From the NCBI GenBank assembly GCA_021794705.1, contig JAJYQH010000217.1, positions 1 through 8,092 of the forward strand: DNA of 8,092 nt, written 5' to 3'. The translations under genes were made by a program, and so were the position numbers. Every line of letters begins with the position of its first letter. Within the stretch, counting starts at the first letter, position 1. A model generated the notes under the pieces. The model saw only the letters and a list, made by a program, of their open reading frames with translations, made no database searches and was not told the origin of the DNA. This DNA comes from Actinomycetes bacterium. GTDB taxonomy: Bacteria > Actinomycetota > Actinomycetes > Propionibacteriales > Propionibacteriaceae. This document shows positions 1-5,950 of the stretch, piece by piece.

Positions 1-1
1 C

Positions 2-565
2 GGTGTCGAACTCGACACGCTGTTCACGGCCGACATCACCCGCACCCTGCCCGTCTCGGGGCGGTTCACCGAGCGCCAGCGCCAGGTGTACGACGCCGTG
101 CTCGAGGCCCAGGAGGCCGGGATCGCCGCGGCGCGGCCGGGCGCGGCGTTCTCCGACGTCCACAACGCGGCGATCGCGGTGGTGGCCCGCCACCTCGAGG
201 AGTGGGGGCTGCTTCCGGTGACCGCGGAGGAGTCGCTCGGCCCCGACGGCGGCCAGCACCGCCGCTGGATGGTGCACGGCACGTCGCACCACCTGGGCAT
301 GGACGTCCACGACTGCGCCCGCGCGCGCAACGAGGACTACCGGCAGGGCGTCCTGCGGCCGGGCATGGTCATCACGGTGGAGCCGGGCATCTACATCAAG
401 TCCACCGACCTGCTCGCCCCCGAGGACCTCCGCGGCATCGGCGTCCGGATCGAGGACGACATCCTCATCACCGACGACGGCGCGGAGATCCTGTCCGACG
501 CGCTGCCCCGCGCCGCCGCCGACGTCGAGGCCTGGATGGCGCGCGTCTGGGGTCAGGACAGCTGA
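2..565 (+). CDS. pepP: Xaa-Pro aminopeptidase (M24B), C-terminal part, truncated by window edge
   Basis: Metallo-aminopeptidase that removes an N-terminal residue preceding proline, a cytosolic peptide-turnover enzyme. The 187 residues visible are the C-terminal part of the pita-bread catalytic domain; the frame is open through base 2, so the start lies upstream. The second metal aspartate sits in TADITRT (D11). The segment HGTSHHLGMDVHD (residues 92-104) carries three histidines (H92, H96, H103) with the 4- and 7-residue spacing of E. coli PepP H350/H354/H361; H96 is the metal ligand. The metal glutamates are E127 in VEPGIYI and E151 in GVRIEDD. The first metal aspartate would fall just before the window. 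All visible ligands are intact, so the enzyme is probably active. An ATG in this frame at base 272 or the GTG at 86 would remove catalytic residues and is not a start. The stop is one base before the corA GTG, which suggests cotranscription. Confidence 0.93.
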   Translation, partial: GVELDTLFTADITRTLPVSGRFTERQRQVYDAVLEAQEAGIAAARPGAAFSDVHNAAIAVVARHLEEWGLLPVTAEESLGPDGGQHRRWMVHGTSHHLGMDVHDCARARNEDYRQGVLRPGMVITVEPGIYIKSTDLLAPEDLRGIGVRIEDDILITDDGAEILSDALPRAAADVEAWMARVWGQDS

Positions 566-566
566 G

Positions 567-1604
567 GTGACCGACCGGCCCACCGAGGGGTTCCGAACCG
601 CGGGCGGCATGCCCGATTCCCTCGTGGCGTGGGGCTGGTACGTCGACGGCGTCCGGCAGGACGCCGACGACCTCGCCGCGGCCACGGCCCGGGCGCACGA
701 GGGCGAGGGATTCGTGTGGATGGGGCTCAAGGACCCCGACGACGCCGACATGGAGCAGTTCGCCCGCAGCTTCCGGCTGCACCCGCTCGCCATCGAGGAC
801 GCCGTCGAGGGCCATCCGCGTTCGAAGCTCGAGGTGTTCGGCGACACCCTGTTCACCGTGATCTCCACCGTCGACTATGTCGAGCACGAGACGATCACCG
901 AGACGTCCGAGATCGTGACGACCGGTCAGATCATGGTGTTCGTCGGCCCGCACTTCGTGCTCACCGTGCGCCGCGGCGCGACCACCCATCTCACCGCGCT
1001 CCGGGCGCGGATGGAGGCCGAGCCCGACCGGCTCGCGCGGGGTCCGCACGTGGTGCTCTACGCCGTGCTCGACCGGGTCGTCGACGACTACGCCCGGGTG
1101 GTCGAGGAGTTCGAGAACGACATCGACGCGATCGAGGCCGACGTGTTCAGCAGCCAGGACGGCGGCGAAGTGGGCCGGGTCTACCAGATCAAGCGGGAGC
1201 TCATCGAGTTCCGCCGGGCGGTCGTGCCGCTCGCGCAGCCGCTGGGCCTGCTGGCCACCCAGAGCTTCCCCGTCATCCCGGAGAGCGCGCAGGCCTATTT
1301 CCGGGAGGTCGCCGACCACCACCTCGCCGCCCGCGAGGCGATCGTGTCGTTCGACGACATGCTCACCAACATCATGCAGGCCTCGATCGCGCAGGTCTCG
1401 CTGAAGGACAACCAGGACATGCGCAAGATCTCCGCGGCGGTCGCGATCCTCGCGGTGCCCACCACCCTCGGCGCCGTCTGGGGGATGAACTTCGAGCACA
1501 TGCCCGAGCTGCGGCTGCGGTACGGCTACGCAGGGGCTCTGCTCGCCATGGTGCTCGCGATGGCCGTGACGTACGTCTTCTTCAGGCGCCGGAACTGGCT
1601 GTAG
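567..1604 (+). CDS. corA: CorA-family magnesium/cobalt transporter
   Basis: Homopentameric inner-membrane channel for Mg2+ (and often Co2+/Ni2+) uptake. The 345-residue length fits the family. An acidic cytoplasmic N-terminal domain and a long helical stalk (roughly residues 150-285) lead to TM1 (about 286-305). TM1 ends in the signature GMN (306-308) inside WGMNFEHMPEL; many CorA proteins have Tyr rather than Trp before GMN. TM2 spans about 319-339, and the protein ends in the positive tail RRRNWL, as is typical. The GTG at 567 follows the aminopeptidase stop by one base, with AGGA at 555-558 as a possible ribosome binding site 8 nt upstream. An ATG at 609 (residue 15, before PDSLVAWGWYVDG) is a credible alternative start, because family similarity seems to begin there. 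The 3' end overlaps the converging methyltransferase by 23 bp. The CBS/MgtE-like gene 2.5 kb away also suggests magnesium physiology. Confidence 0.95.
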   Translation: MTDRPTEGFRTAGGMPDSLVAWGWYVDGVRQDADDLAAATARAHEGEGFVWMGLKDPDDADMEQFARSFRLHPLAIEDAVEGHPRSKLEVFGDTLFTVISTVDYVEHETITETSEIVTTGQIMVFVGPHFVLTVRRGATTHLTALRARMEAEPDRLARGPHVVLYAVLDRVVDDYARVVEEFENDIDAIEADVFSSQDGGEVGRVYQIKRELIEFRRAVVPLAQPLGLLATQSFPVIPESAQAYFREVADHHLAAREAIVSFDDMLTNIMQASIAQVSLKDNQDMRKISAAVAILAVPTTLGAVWGMNFEHMPELRLRYGYAGALLAMVLAMAVTYVFFRRRNWL

Positions 1605-2250
1605 CCGGACGCGGTCGGCCCAGCACCTGGATCACCGACGCCAGCCCCTGGTGCCCGGAGCCCTCGAACATCCGCCGGTCGGTGATCCGGATGTCGAGGT
1701 GCAGCCCGGGCCAGTCGTGCACCACCCGCTCCCGGGTGAGCAGGGTGCCCTCGTCCGCGGGGCCGCCGCTGCCCAACTGGAGCTGGGCGGGGGTGAACGC
1801 CTCGAGCAGCAGCACGCCGCGCGGGGACATCCGGGGCGTCAGCAGTTCCGCCACCGCGCGCCGCTCCTCGGCGGGCAGGTGCACGAAGATCGACACGACG
1901 CCGTCCCACGGCCCCTGGGCCGCCGGATCGTCGGCCAGCCACTCGACGAGGTCGCCGACGTGGGCGTCGACGGTGACGCCGCGTTCGGAGGCCAGCGTCC
2001 GCGCCTTGCGCGCACCCACCTCGGAGAGGTCGATCGACGTCACCCGATGCCCCTGTTCGGCCAGCCAGACCCCGTTGCGACCCTCGCCGTCGCCCAGGGC
2101 CAGCACGCGCGAGCTGCGGCGCAGCATGAGCTGGTTGTCCACGAGGAAGTCGTTGGGCCGGTAGCCGAACCGGAACGTGGGGTGCGCGTAGCGGGAGTCC
2201 CACGCCTGTCGGGCGCGCTCGATCCGCTCGAGGCGGCCGAGGTCACTCAC
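1582..2250 (-). CDS. class I SAM-dependent methyltransferase
   Basis: Predicted small-molecule methyltransferase of 222 residues with a Rossmann fold. Motif I is VLALGDGEGRN (49-59), the acidic residue binding the SAM ribose is D74 in SIDLS, a further acidic residue is D100 in VGDL, and the post-motif strand is WDGVVSIFVHLP (115-126). The N-terminus, WDSRYAHPTFRFGYRPNDFL (17-36), is the arrangement seen in TehB/TPMT-like methyltransferases, which often act on thiols, metalloids or other small xenobiotics; the substrate cannot be read from sequence. The start is GTG at 2250, overlapping the last 8 bases of the upstream stress-type membrane gene (GTGAGTGA), so translation is probably coupled. 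The C-terminal dozen residues (GRPRPATASSGA) look unstructured, and the final 23 bp are antisense to the end of corA. Confidence 0.88.
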   Translation of the reverse strand: MSDLGRLERIERARQAWDSRYAHPTFRFGYRPNDFLVDNQLMLRRSSRVLALGDGEGRNGVWLAEQGHRVTSIDLSEVGARKARTLASERGVTVDAHVGDLVEWLADDPAAQGPWDGVVSIFVHLPAEERRAVAELLTPRMSPRGVLLLEAFTPAQLQLGSGGPADEGTLLTRERVVHDWPGLHLDIRITDRRMFEGSGHQGLASVIQVLGRPRPATASSGA

Positions 2251-3028
2251 CGGTCGGGGGTGCGGGCGGGACGTCGTCCCCCTGGGGCCGGCCGCCCTGC
2301 CCCGGCGCGGGCGGGTACTCGGGCTGCTGGTAGCCCTGCCGCGGGTACTCGGGCTGCTGGTATCCGGGCGTGTACTGGTAGGGCGGCGGGTAGGCGGGCT
2401 GCCCGGACGCCGGCTGCTGCGGCGCCCCGGACGGCGGGTAGGCCGGCTGCGACGGGGCTGGGGGCGGCGCCGACGACAGGCCGGTGGAGATGGTGCCGCT
2501 GAACGAGCCGCCGCCGAACGCCGCCGCCCGCGCGGCCGGCATGGCCGCGAGCATCTCCCGGGCCTTCTGCACGACGTTGTGCTCCCCCAACACCTCGTAG
2601 CGGGTGGCCACCGTGGCGGTGACCGAACTGAAGTCGCGTTGTCCCCGGGTGGATGCGTGCGCCATCGTGGCCGACAGCAGGCCCATGGCGATGCCGATGA
2701 CGAGGCCGCCGAGCAGGGCGACCCCGAGGGTGAGGCTCGGGTAGAGCAGCACCATGAACAGGCCGACGAGCAGCCCCGTGCCCACGCCCGACAGGGCGCC
2801 GCTGGCCACCACCTGCGGCCAGCCCCGGCGTCCGAGGACGCGCTCGACGAGCTTGAGGTCGGTGCCGACGATCGCGAGGTTCTGCACCGGGAAACGCTCG
2901 TCGGCGAGGTAGTCGACCGCCTTCTGCGCGTCCTCGTAGGTGTCGAACACCGCGACCGACTGGGGGTACTTGAGCGGCAGGATGGCGGAGTTCGGCGCCA
3001 CCTGCATCGGGCGTGACGTCTGGCTCAT
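2243..3028 (-). CDS. two-helix membrane protein with general-stress (YflT/GSP17M-like) domain and Pro/Gln/Tyr-rich tail
   Basis: A 261-residue protein of unproven function. Residues 18-65 (KYPQSVAVFDTYEDAQKAVD, then FPVQNLAIVGTDL) match the layout of the general stress protein 17M-like domain, a ferredoxin-like fold known from Bacillus YflT. Two Gly/Ala-rich hydrophobic segments follow at about 74-97 and 99-122, a likely membrane hairpin. Then comes a short predicted cytoplasmic stretch with ATRYEVLGEHNVVQKAREML (141-160). The last 75 residues are rich in Pro, Gln, Tyr and Gly and low in complexity, including a tandem decapeptide GYQQPEYPxx. Tails like this occur on actinobacterial membrane proteins and may self-associate. 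The start is the ATG at 3028 with AAGGAG 6 nt upstream; extending in frame to 3229 would only add antisense of the lyase. The CoA lyase lies 61 bp upstream on the same strand and the methyltransferase overlaps downstream. Similar proteins occur near mrp and corA in mycobacteria as far as I recall. Confidence 0.85.
   Translation of the reverse strand: MSQTSRPMQVAPNSAILPLKYPQSVAVFDTYEDAQKAVDYLADERFPVQNLAIVGTDLKLVERVLGRRGWPQVVASGALSGVGTGLLVGLFMVLLYPSLTLGVALLGGLVIGIAMGLLSATMAHASTRGQRDFSSVTATVATRYEVLGEHNVVQKAREMLAAMPAARAAAFGGGSFSGTISTGLSSAPPPAPSQPAYPPSGAPQQPASGQPAYPPPYQYTPGYQQPEYPRQGYQQPEYPPAPGQGGRPQGDDVPPAPPTGE
2311..2362 (-). repeat. tandem 30-bp repeat coding a decapeptide in the low-complexity tail
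   Basis: Bases 2311-2332 and 2341-2362 are identical over 22 bp with a 30-bp period. They encode two successive GYQQPEYP units (residues 222-239) of the membrane protein's tail. The identity at the DNA level, including synonymous positions, suggests a recent slippage duplication, so copy number may vary between strains. Confidence 0.85.
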
Positions 3029-3034
3029 GGGGTG

Positions 3035-3040
3035 CTCCTT
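3035..3040 (-). promoter_or_regulatory. ribosome binding site AAGGAG
   Basis: AAGGAG on the minus strand, 6 nt before the ATG at 3028. It is a strong Shine-Dalgarno match and decides the start of the stress-domain membrane protein. The lyase and MgtE-like genes nearby have no such site. Confidence 0.85.
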
Positions 3041-3055
3041 CGGCCTGGTGACTCC

Positions 3056-3061
3056 ACCGTA
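3056..3061 (-). promoter_or_regulatory. possible -10 box TACGGT
   Basis: TACGGT (minus strand) fits TAnnnT and would place transcription start near 3049, giving a leader of about 21 nt that carries the AAGGAG site. No convincing -35 is visible at 16-18 bp. If real, the membrane protein and methyltransferase can be transcribed independently of the upstream lyase. Confidence 0.3.
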
Positions 3062-3090
3062 CCGGCCCCCGGACCCCGGCCGCGGCCGGT
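3061..3090 (-). terminator. GC-rich palindrome after the CoA lyase gene, possible terminator
   Basis: Bases 3076-3089 form a perfect 14-bp palindrome CCGGCCGCGGCCGG immediately after the lyase stop codon. An alternative 7-bp stem pairs ACCGGCC (3061-3067) with GGCCGGT (3084-3090). There is no T tract, so this would be a hairpin-only terminator or a transcript-processing structure. It may attenuate readthrough into the membrane protein gene. Confidence 0.35.
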
Positions 3091-4007
3091 CAGCACAGGC
3101 CCGCGGCACGGCCCTTCGCCAGCAGCGACTGCGCCACCCGCAGCCCGGCGACGTCGACCATCTCGTCGTCGACGACGATCGCGCCGACCGCTCCCCCGGC
3201 GCTGCTCGTCGCGTGCTCGTACGCCTCAACGATCCGCAGCGACCGGTCGATGTCGGCCTGCGGCGGGGTGAAGATCTCGTTGCCCGCGGCGATCTGGTCC
3301 GGGTGCAGCACCCACTTGCCGTCGTAGCCGAGGGCCGCGGCCCGGCGCGCCGACTCGCGGAACCCCTCCACGTCGCGGATGGCGACGTAGGGGCCGTCGA
3401 TCGCCTGCAGGCCGTGGGCGCGGGCGGCGACGAGGATCGTCATGAGAGCGTGGTGGAAGGCGTCGCCGAGGTAGCCCGGGGGCTGGGCGCCGACGGTGGT
3501 CGTCGCCATCCCCATCGAGGCCATGAAGTCGCCGGGGCCGAACACGAGCGTCCGCATCCGGGGGCCGGCCGCGGCGATGTCCGCCGCGTGGAGGAGGCCC
3601 GCGGCGTCCTCGATCTGGACCTCGAGCCCGATCCGGCCGACCGGCAGGCCGGCGTCCTGCTCGGCCTGGGTGAGCACGAGGTCGAGCGCGCGGACGTGGT
3701 CGGCCGACTGGACCTTGGGCAGCACCAGGGCAGCCACGTGCTGCCCAGCCCCGGTGACCACCCGCCACACGTCCTGCGTCGTCCACGGCGACGACCAGTC
3801 GTTCACGCGGACCGTGACCGTCGGCGCCCGCCAGCTGCCGGAGGTGAGCGCCGCGACGATCTGCTCGCGGGCCTGCGCCTTCGCCGGCGGAGCGACGGCG
3901 TCCTCGAGGTCGAGGAAGACGGCGTCCACCTCGAGGCCCTGCGACTTCGCGATGAAGCGGTCGCTCGAGCCGGGGACGGCGAGAACGGTGCGGCGGGCGG
4001 CGGTCAC
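3090..4007 (-). CDS. CoA-ester lyase, CitE / malyl-CoA lyase-like (HpcH/HpaI aldolase family)
   Basis: Predicted Mg2+-dependent TIM-barrel enzyme that cleaves, condenses or hydrolyses malyl-CoA-type or citramalyl-CoA-type esters; 305 residues, the usual length. Motifs in order: VPGSSDRFIAKSQ near the N-terminus, FLDLEDAVAP (31-40), VRVND with conserved Arg67, QIEDAAGLLH with the Mg-binding Glu133, FGPGDFMASMG with the Mg-binding Asp160, AIDGPYVAIRDVEGF (202-216), and GKWVLHPDQIAAGNEIFTP (230-248), the family's C-terminal signature. This pattern is closer to stand-alone CoA-ester lyases than to the beta subunit of citrate lyase, and no citrate lyase alpha or gamma genes are present. The exact substrate cannot be decided. 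The start is GTG at 4007, exactly where a TACGCT -10 box predicts transcription to begin, so the mRNA is probably leaderless. It diverges from the MgtE-like gene. Confidence 0.92.
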   Translation of the reverse strand: MTAARRTVLAVPGSSDRFIAKSQGLEVDAVFLDLEDAVAPPAKAQAREQIVAALTSGSWRAPTVTVRVNDWSSPWTTQDVWRVVTGAGQHVAALVLPKVQSADHVRALDLVLTQAEQDAGLPVGRIGLEVQIEDAAGLLHAADIAAAGPRMRTLVFGPGDFMASMGMATTTVGAQPPGYLGDAFHHALMTILVAARAHGLQAIDGPYVAIRDVEGFRESARRAAALGYDGKWVLHPDQIAAGNEIFTPPQADIDRSLRIVEAYEHATSSAGGAVGAIVVDDEMVDVAGLRVAQSLLAKGRAAGLC

Positions 4008-4013
4008 CCGCTC

Positions 4014-4019
4014 AGCGTA
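4014..4019 (-). promoter_or_regulatory. -10 box TACGCT of a leaderless promoter for the CoA lyase
   Basis: TACGCT on the minus strand matches TAnnnT. Its last T lies 7 bases before the G of the GTG at 4007, so transcription would start on the start codon itself. No spaced Shine-Dalgarno exists, which fits leaderless translation. No clear -35 is seen. Confidence 0.55.
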
Positions 4020-4069
4020 GTGTCCGGGTCCGGCGGAGGCGGCTGGCGAGGGTGGTAGCCGCGAGACGC

Positions 4070-4075
4070 TAGCGT
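4070..4075 (+). promoter_or_regulatory. -10 box TAGCGT of a leaderless promoter for the MgtE-like gene
   Basis: TAGCGT matches TAnnnT and its last T lies 7 bases before the GTG at 4082, again predicting transcription from the start codon. It lies within the 10-bp palindrome ACGCTAGCGT (4066-4075), which could also bind a dimeric regulator. No Shine-Dalgarno precedes the gene and the -35 region is weak. Confidence 0.55.
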
Positions 4076-4081
4076 AGACGC

Positions 4082-5353
4082 GTGGTGAAGTCGACGTCCG
4101 TGTTCGTGTCCCGGCTGCGTGGCCTGCCGGTGCTCGACGTGAGCGGCGACTCCGTGGGCCGGGTCCGCGACGTCGTCATCTCCCTGCGCACCCTCGCCCG
4201 CGCCCCCCGGGTGAAGGGCCTGGTCGTCGACATCTTCGGTCGCCGTCGCATCTTCGTCCCGATGATCCGCGTGCACTCGATCAGCGCGAGCCAGGTGACC
4301 ATCTCGGCCCAGGTCGACACCCGCCAGTTCCGCCGGTGGGAGAGCGAGATGCTCGTCATCGCCGACCTGTTCGACCGCACGGTGGAGCGTCCCGGCGGCC
4401 CCGGCGTCATCTACGACATCGCCATGGGACCCGCCCGGGCCCGCGAGTGGGAGATCACGGACGCCGCCATCCGCGAGGGCGGCTCGATGAGCCGCTTCCG
4501 CCTGCGCACCGGCGGCAACACGGTGATCGTGCCGTGGAACGAGGTCCCCGCGCTCGTGCTCTCGGCCGAGCGCACCACCGACACCGTCGTGGCCCGGATG
4601 GCCGACATGAAGCCGGCCGACGTGGCCCGCGAGCTGCACGACATGGACCCCGAGCGGCTCGCCGACGTCGTGCACGCGCTCGACGACACCCAGCTCGCCG
4701 GGGCGCTCGAGGAACTGCCCTCCGACGAGCAGGTGCAGGTGATCACCACGCTCGACAACGAGCGCGCCGCCGACATCCTCGAGGAGATGGACCCCGACGA
4801 CGCCGCCGACCTCATCGGCGAGCTGCCCAAGGACGTCGCCGAGGACCTCCTCCAGCGGATGGAACCCGAGGACGCGCAGGACGTGCGCAACCTGCTCCTC
4901 TACGAGGACTACACCGCCGGCGGCATGATGACCCCCGAGCCCGTCATCCTCCCTCCCGACGCCACCGTCGCCGACGCCCTCGCACGGGTGCGCGACGAGG
5001 AACTCACGCCGGCGCTGGCGTCCATGGTCTTCGTCTGCCGGGCGCCGCTCGACACCCCCTCCGGCCGCTTCCTCGGGGCCGTGCACACCCAGCGGCTGCT
5101 CCGCGAGCCGCCGTCGTTCATGGTGTCGCGGCTCATCGACACCGGGCTCGAGCCGATGTCCCCCGAGAGCGGCATCGCCGACGTGAGCCGCTACTTCGCC
5201 ACCTACAACCTCGTCGTCGCTCCGGTGGTGAACTCCGACCAGCAACTGGTCGGCGCGGTGACGGTCGACGACCTGCTCGACCACATGCTCCCCGAAGACT
5301 GGCGCGGCAGCCAGATGGACGGCGTCGAGCCCCGGGAGGTGAGCGGTGGCTGA
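4082..5353 (+). CDS. soluble MgtE-like protein: PRC-barrel, MgtE-N and paired CBS domains
   Basis: A 423-residue protein with the regulatory half of an MgtE magnesium channel but no membrane helices. The N-terminus (about 8-75: LRGLPVLDVSGDSVGRVRDVV, then VKGLVVDIFGRRRIFVP) is PRC-barrel-like, and a second related half may span 90-160. Residues 164-275 are superhelical MgtE-N repeats rich in acidic pairs: MDPERLADVVHAL, MDPDDAADLIGELP, MEPEDAQDVRNLL. The linker EDYTAGGMMTPE (275-286) is the MgtE hallmark leading into CBS1 (about 283-342) and CBS2 (about 347-402). In MgtE this module senses Mg2+; here it probably acts as a free Mg2+ or nucleotide sensor, perhaps on CorA, DUF1003 or another partner (inference). 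Two GTG codons stand at 4082 and 4085; I chose the first because it fits the -10 box. It corresponds in architecture and place to mycobacterial Rv1232c as I recall it. DUF1003 overlaps by 8 bp downstream. Confidence 0.93.
   Translation: MVKSTSVFVSRLRGLPVLDVSGDSVGRVRDVVISLRTLARAPRVKGLVVDIFGRRRIFVPMIRVHSISASQVTISAQVDTRQFRRWESEMLVIADLFDRTVERPGGPGVIYDIAMGPARAREWEITDAAIREGGSMSRFRLRTGGNTVIVPWNEVPALVLSAERTTDTVVARMADMKPADVARELHDMDPERLADVVHALDDTQLAGALEELPSDEQVQVITTLDNERAADILEEMDPDDAADLIGELPKDVAEDLLQRMEPEDAQDVRNLLLYEDYTAGGMMTPEPVILPPDATVADALARVRDEELTPALASMVFVCRAPLDTPSGRFLGAVHTQRLLREPPSFMVSRLIDTGLEPMSPESGIADVSRYFATYNLVVAPVVNSDQQLVGAVTVDDLLDHMLPEDWRGSQMDGVEPREVSGG
5334..5339 (+). promoter_or_regulatory. 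ribosome binding site GGGAGG
   Basis: GGGAGG lies 6 nt before the GTG at 5346, inside the end of the MgtE-like gene. It supports that GTG as the DUF1003 start and indicates coupled translation of the two genes. Confidence 0.75.
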
Positions 5354-5897
5354 CCGGCCCAGCCGCGTCGACCGGCTGAACACCCCCGGCCGCGGCTGGC
5401 AGAAGATGTCGCTGCCCAAGGTGAGCGTCGACTCCGACTCGTTCGGGCGGCTCGCGGAGTGGGTGGCCCGGGTCATGGGCACCGCCCGCTTCCTCCTCTG
5501 GATGACGGTCTTCGTCATCGTGTGGATCACGCTCAACGTCGTCGGACTGTTCGGCGCCAAGTGGGACCCCTACCCGTTCATCCTGCTCAACCTGGCGTTC
5601 TCGACCCAGGCGTCGTACGCGGCCCCGCTGATCCTGCTCGCGCAGAACCGTCAGGACGCTCGCGACCGGATCAGCCTCGAGGAGGACCGGCGGGCGGCCG
5701 CGCAGTCCCGGGCCGACATGGAGTTCCTCGCCCGGGAGATCGCCTCGCTGCGGATGAACGTCGGTGAACTGGCCACCCGCGACTACATCCGGGCCACGCT
5801 GCGCAACGAGCTGCGCGACCTGCTCGCGGAGCTCTCCAGAATGGACGCCGACGAGCACGACGACGCGATGCGCCGCGATCTCCCCGACCCCCGCTGA
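5346..5897 (+). CDS. DUF1003 family membrane protein
   Basis: A 183-residue membrane protein of unknown biochemical function. After a polar N-terminus of about 46 residues come two transmembrane helices (about 47-69 and 75-99). Between and within them is the DUF1003 signature: WDPYPFILLNLAFSTQASYAAPLILLAQNRQDARDR (73-108). The rest (about 103-166) is highly charged and helical, with a coiled-coil look (EEDRRAAAQSRADMEFLAREIASLR). The GTG start lies 8 bp inside the MgtE-like gene, with GGGAGG upstream, so the two are very likely made together. The same pair adjoins mrp in mycobacteria (Rv1231c/Rv1232c as I recall), so a functional partnership is plausible: a membrane anchor or effector for the CBS/MgtE-N sensor. 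This is inference. There is no sign of truncation. Confidence 0.93.
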   Translation: MADRPSRVDRLNTPGRGWQKMSLPKVSVDSDSFGRLAEWVARVMGTARFLLWMTVFVIVWITLNVVGLFGAKWDPYPFILLNLAFSTQASYAAPLILLAQNRQDARDRISLEEDRRAAAQSRADMEFLAREIASLRMNVGELATRDYIRATLRNELRDLLAELSRMDADEHDDAMRRDLPDPR

Positions 5898-5914
5898 TAC
5901 CCGGCGGGCGGGAT

Positions 5915-5943
5915 TTGCGTCCGTGTGGTGCCGCGAGTAGACA
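5915..5943 (+). promoter_or_regulatory. possible promoter for mrp (TTGCGT, 17 bp, TAGACA)
   Basis: TTGCGT at 5915-5920 and TAGACA at 5938-5943 are separated by exactly 17 bp. The -10 lies 7 bases before the mrp GTG at 5951, so transcription would start at or one base before it. The -10 lacks the usual final T, so the match is moderate. No Shine-Dalgarno precedes the GTG, which is consistent with a leaderless mRNA. Confidence 0.4.
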
Positions 5944-5950
5944 CGATGAC

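Noticed and set aside
468..1499. Minus-strand open frame of 343 codons
   Set aside because: Antisense to corA and the aminopeptidase. Biased low-complexity composition (HRD/LVG-rich) and no recognisable domain.
2243..3229. Longer version of the stress-domain membrane protein starting at 3229
   Set aside because: The extra 67 residues are Arg/Ser-rich antisense-style sequence inside the lyase gene. The ATG at 3028 has a strong AAGGAG site and begins where the domain starts.
4004..5560. Long minus-strand open frame of 518 codons
   Set aside because: It is antisense to the MgtE-like and DUF1003 genes. Its product is rich in Val, Gly, His, Glu and Asp without any motif, as expected of a shadow frame in GC-rich DNA, whereas the plus strand encodes recognisable domains.
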